A DNA stretch of 64,000 nt from Parapristionchus giblindavisi (lineage: Eukaryota; Nematoda; Chromadorea; Rhabditida; Diplogasteridae): assembly GCA_943737045.1 (NCBI GenBank), contig CALSFV010000010.1, forward strand, positions 310,001-374,000. Direction: 5' to 3'. Every line of letters begins with the position of its first letter. Position 1 is the stretch's first letter. Both the position numbers and the translations under genes were made by a program. The notes beneath the pieces were generated by a model. That model searched no databases, had not been told where the DNA came from, and worked only from the letters and a program-made list of their open reading frames with translations. Shown here in pieces: positions 63,601 to 64,000 of this stretch.

Positions 63601-64000
63601 TATTTTACTGCTGCTATAATGACCGAAGTACAAAAGTAGCTTTTACTCTGATATGAACAAGATAACTTGAGAAATATGAAAATGAAAATGAAACCTATCG
63701 TGTCATATTCCAAATGAAAGAGCGAAAAATTCTGAATAAGATAAACTATTTCAAAGTGGTCAGTACGGCCAATATGTAAATTTATCTTTCAGTACTCTCT
63801 GTTTTTGGTACAAAATAAAATTCGTTACAAGTCTAATTGTCAATGATACTAATCGAGAAATATACTATGTTAAAGAGGAAAGATTTCTGAATGAGACACA
63901 CTTCAGGTCATGTCGAGCTGTAATATTTTCCTGCTGCTATAATGACCGAAGTACAAAAGTAGCTTTTACTCTGATATGATCAAGATAACTAGAGAAATAT
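57617..64000 (+). repeat. 1603-bp (five-monomer) higher-order repeat, about four copies
   Basis: Copies start at 57617, 59220, 60823 and 62430 (steps 1603, 1603 and 1607). The first two units of each carry a linked haplotype: ACTAATCGAGAAATATAC, ATGTTAAAGCGG and AAAGATTTCTG. The third carries TATCAAGTAAT. The fifth in copies 1 to 3 carries TTGGTGCAAAA. In copies 1 and 2 the second unit has a 2-bp loss (GACACATCAGG, near 58121 and 59724). Units 61786 and 63714 both gained 2 bp (AAAATAAAATTCG), so the last copy has an extra unit. The window ends inside unit 63714. Confidence 0.85.

Larger units (their letters stand above)
21609..64000 (+). repeat. 321-bp satellite array, right arm
   Basis: Continuation of the left array in the same orientation and register. 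After the split monomer, unit starts run from 21795 to 63714, giving 131 complete units and a partial unit at the window edge. The visible indels, including eighteen 7-bp deletions, account for the spacing exactly. The arm is a mosaic of domains, each dominated by its own variants and higher-order period. These are 22116-24041 (trimer), 24042-29150 (7-mer), 29151-41295 (10-mer and linker), 41617-46702 (many 314-bp units, 635-bp dimer), 46703-56653 (no length change) and 57617 to the end (pentamer with a six-substitution haplotype). No gene or open frame was found in the satellite. Confidence 0.98.

Noticed and set aside
21609..64000. Protein-coding potential in the satellite
   Set aside because: No reading frame stays open across a monomer in the units inspected, and monomers vary by 7-, 2- and 1-bp indels that ignore frame.

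Overview
The window is satellite DNA interrupted by one retrotransposon. It looks like heterochromatin, possibly pericentromeric, from an animal genome. Evidence for a eukaryote is a CR1/L2-like non-LTR retrotransposon with an APE-type endonuclease, and AT-rich tandem satellite with higher-order repeats. A metazoan is most likely, and ORF1 resembles invertebrate (perhaps nematode) ORF1 proteins, but the species cannot be named from this sequence. I see no host protein gene, tRNA, rRNA, CRISPR array or bacterial-type signal.

Layout: bases 1-17104 and 21609-64000 are one head-to-tail satellite array with a basic period of 321 bp, all in one orientation. My unit-by-unit bookkeeping gives 53 complete monomers left of the insertion, one monomer split by it, 131 complete monomers to the right, and a partial monomer at the window end. 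Of these, 26 carry the same 7-bp deletion (314 bp; one is 313 bp). The monomer is itself an old dimer of diverged halves of about 153 and 168 bp. Above the monomer, groups of 2 to 10 units are amplified as higher-order repeats of 635, 963, 1282, 1598, 1603, 1605, 2234 and 3202 bp, each in its own part of the array. The clearest is a 10-monomer, 3202-bp block present twice in tandem (29151-35554) and once more at 38095-41295.

Bases 17105-21608 are a full-length-looking LINE of 4504 bp on the minus strand. It has a 5' UTR of about 450 bp, ORF1 (363 aa: coiled coil, RRM-like domain, basic RG-rich tail), ORF2 (endonuclease plus reverse transcriptase plus C-terminal domain) and a short 3' UTR. It splits one satellite monomer cleanly (138 + 183 = 321 bp) with only a 3-bp possible target duplication. 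ORF2 carries one in-frame TAA near its end, so this copy is probably dead but young.

The most unusual point is the ORF1/ORF2 junction. Both ORFs are in the same frame, separated only by a TAG. ORF2 has no ATG until codon 71, which is after two endonuclease catalytic residues. Full-length ORF2 would therefore need stop readthrough, non-AUG initiation, reinitiation or a trans-spliced leader that supplies a start.
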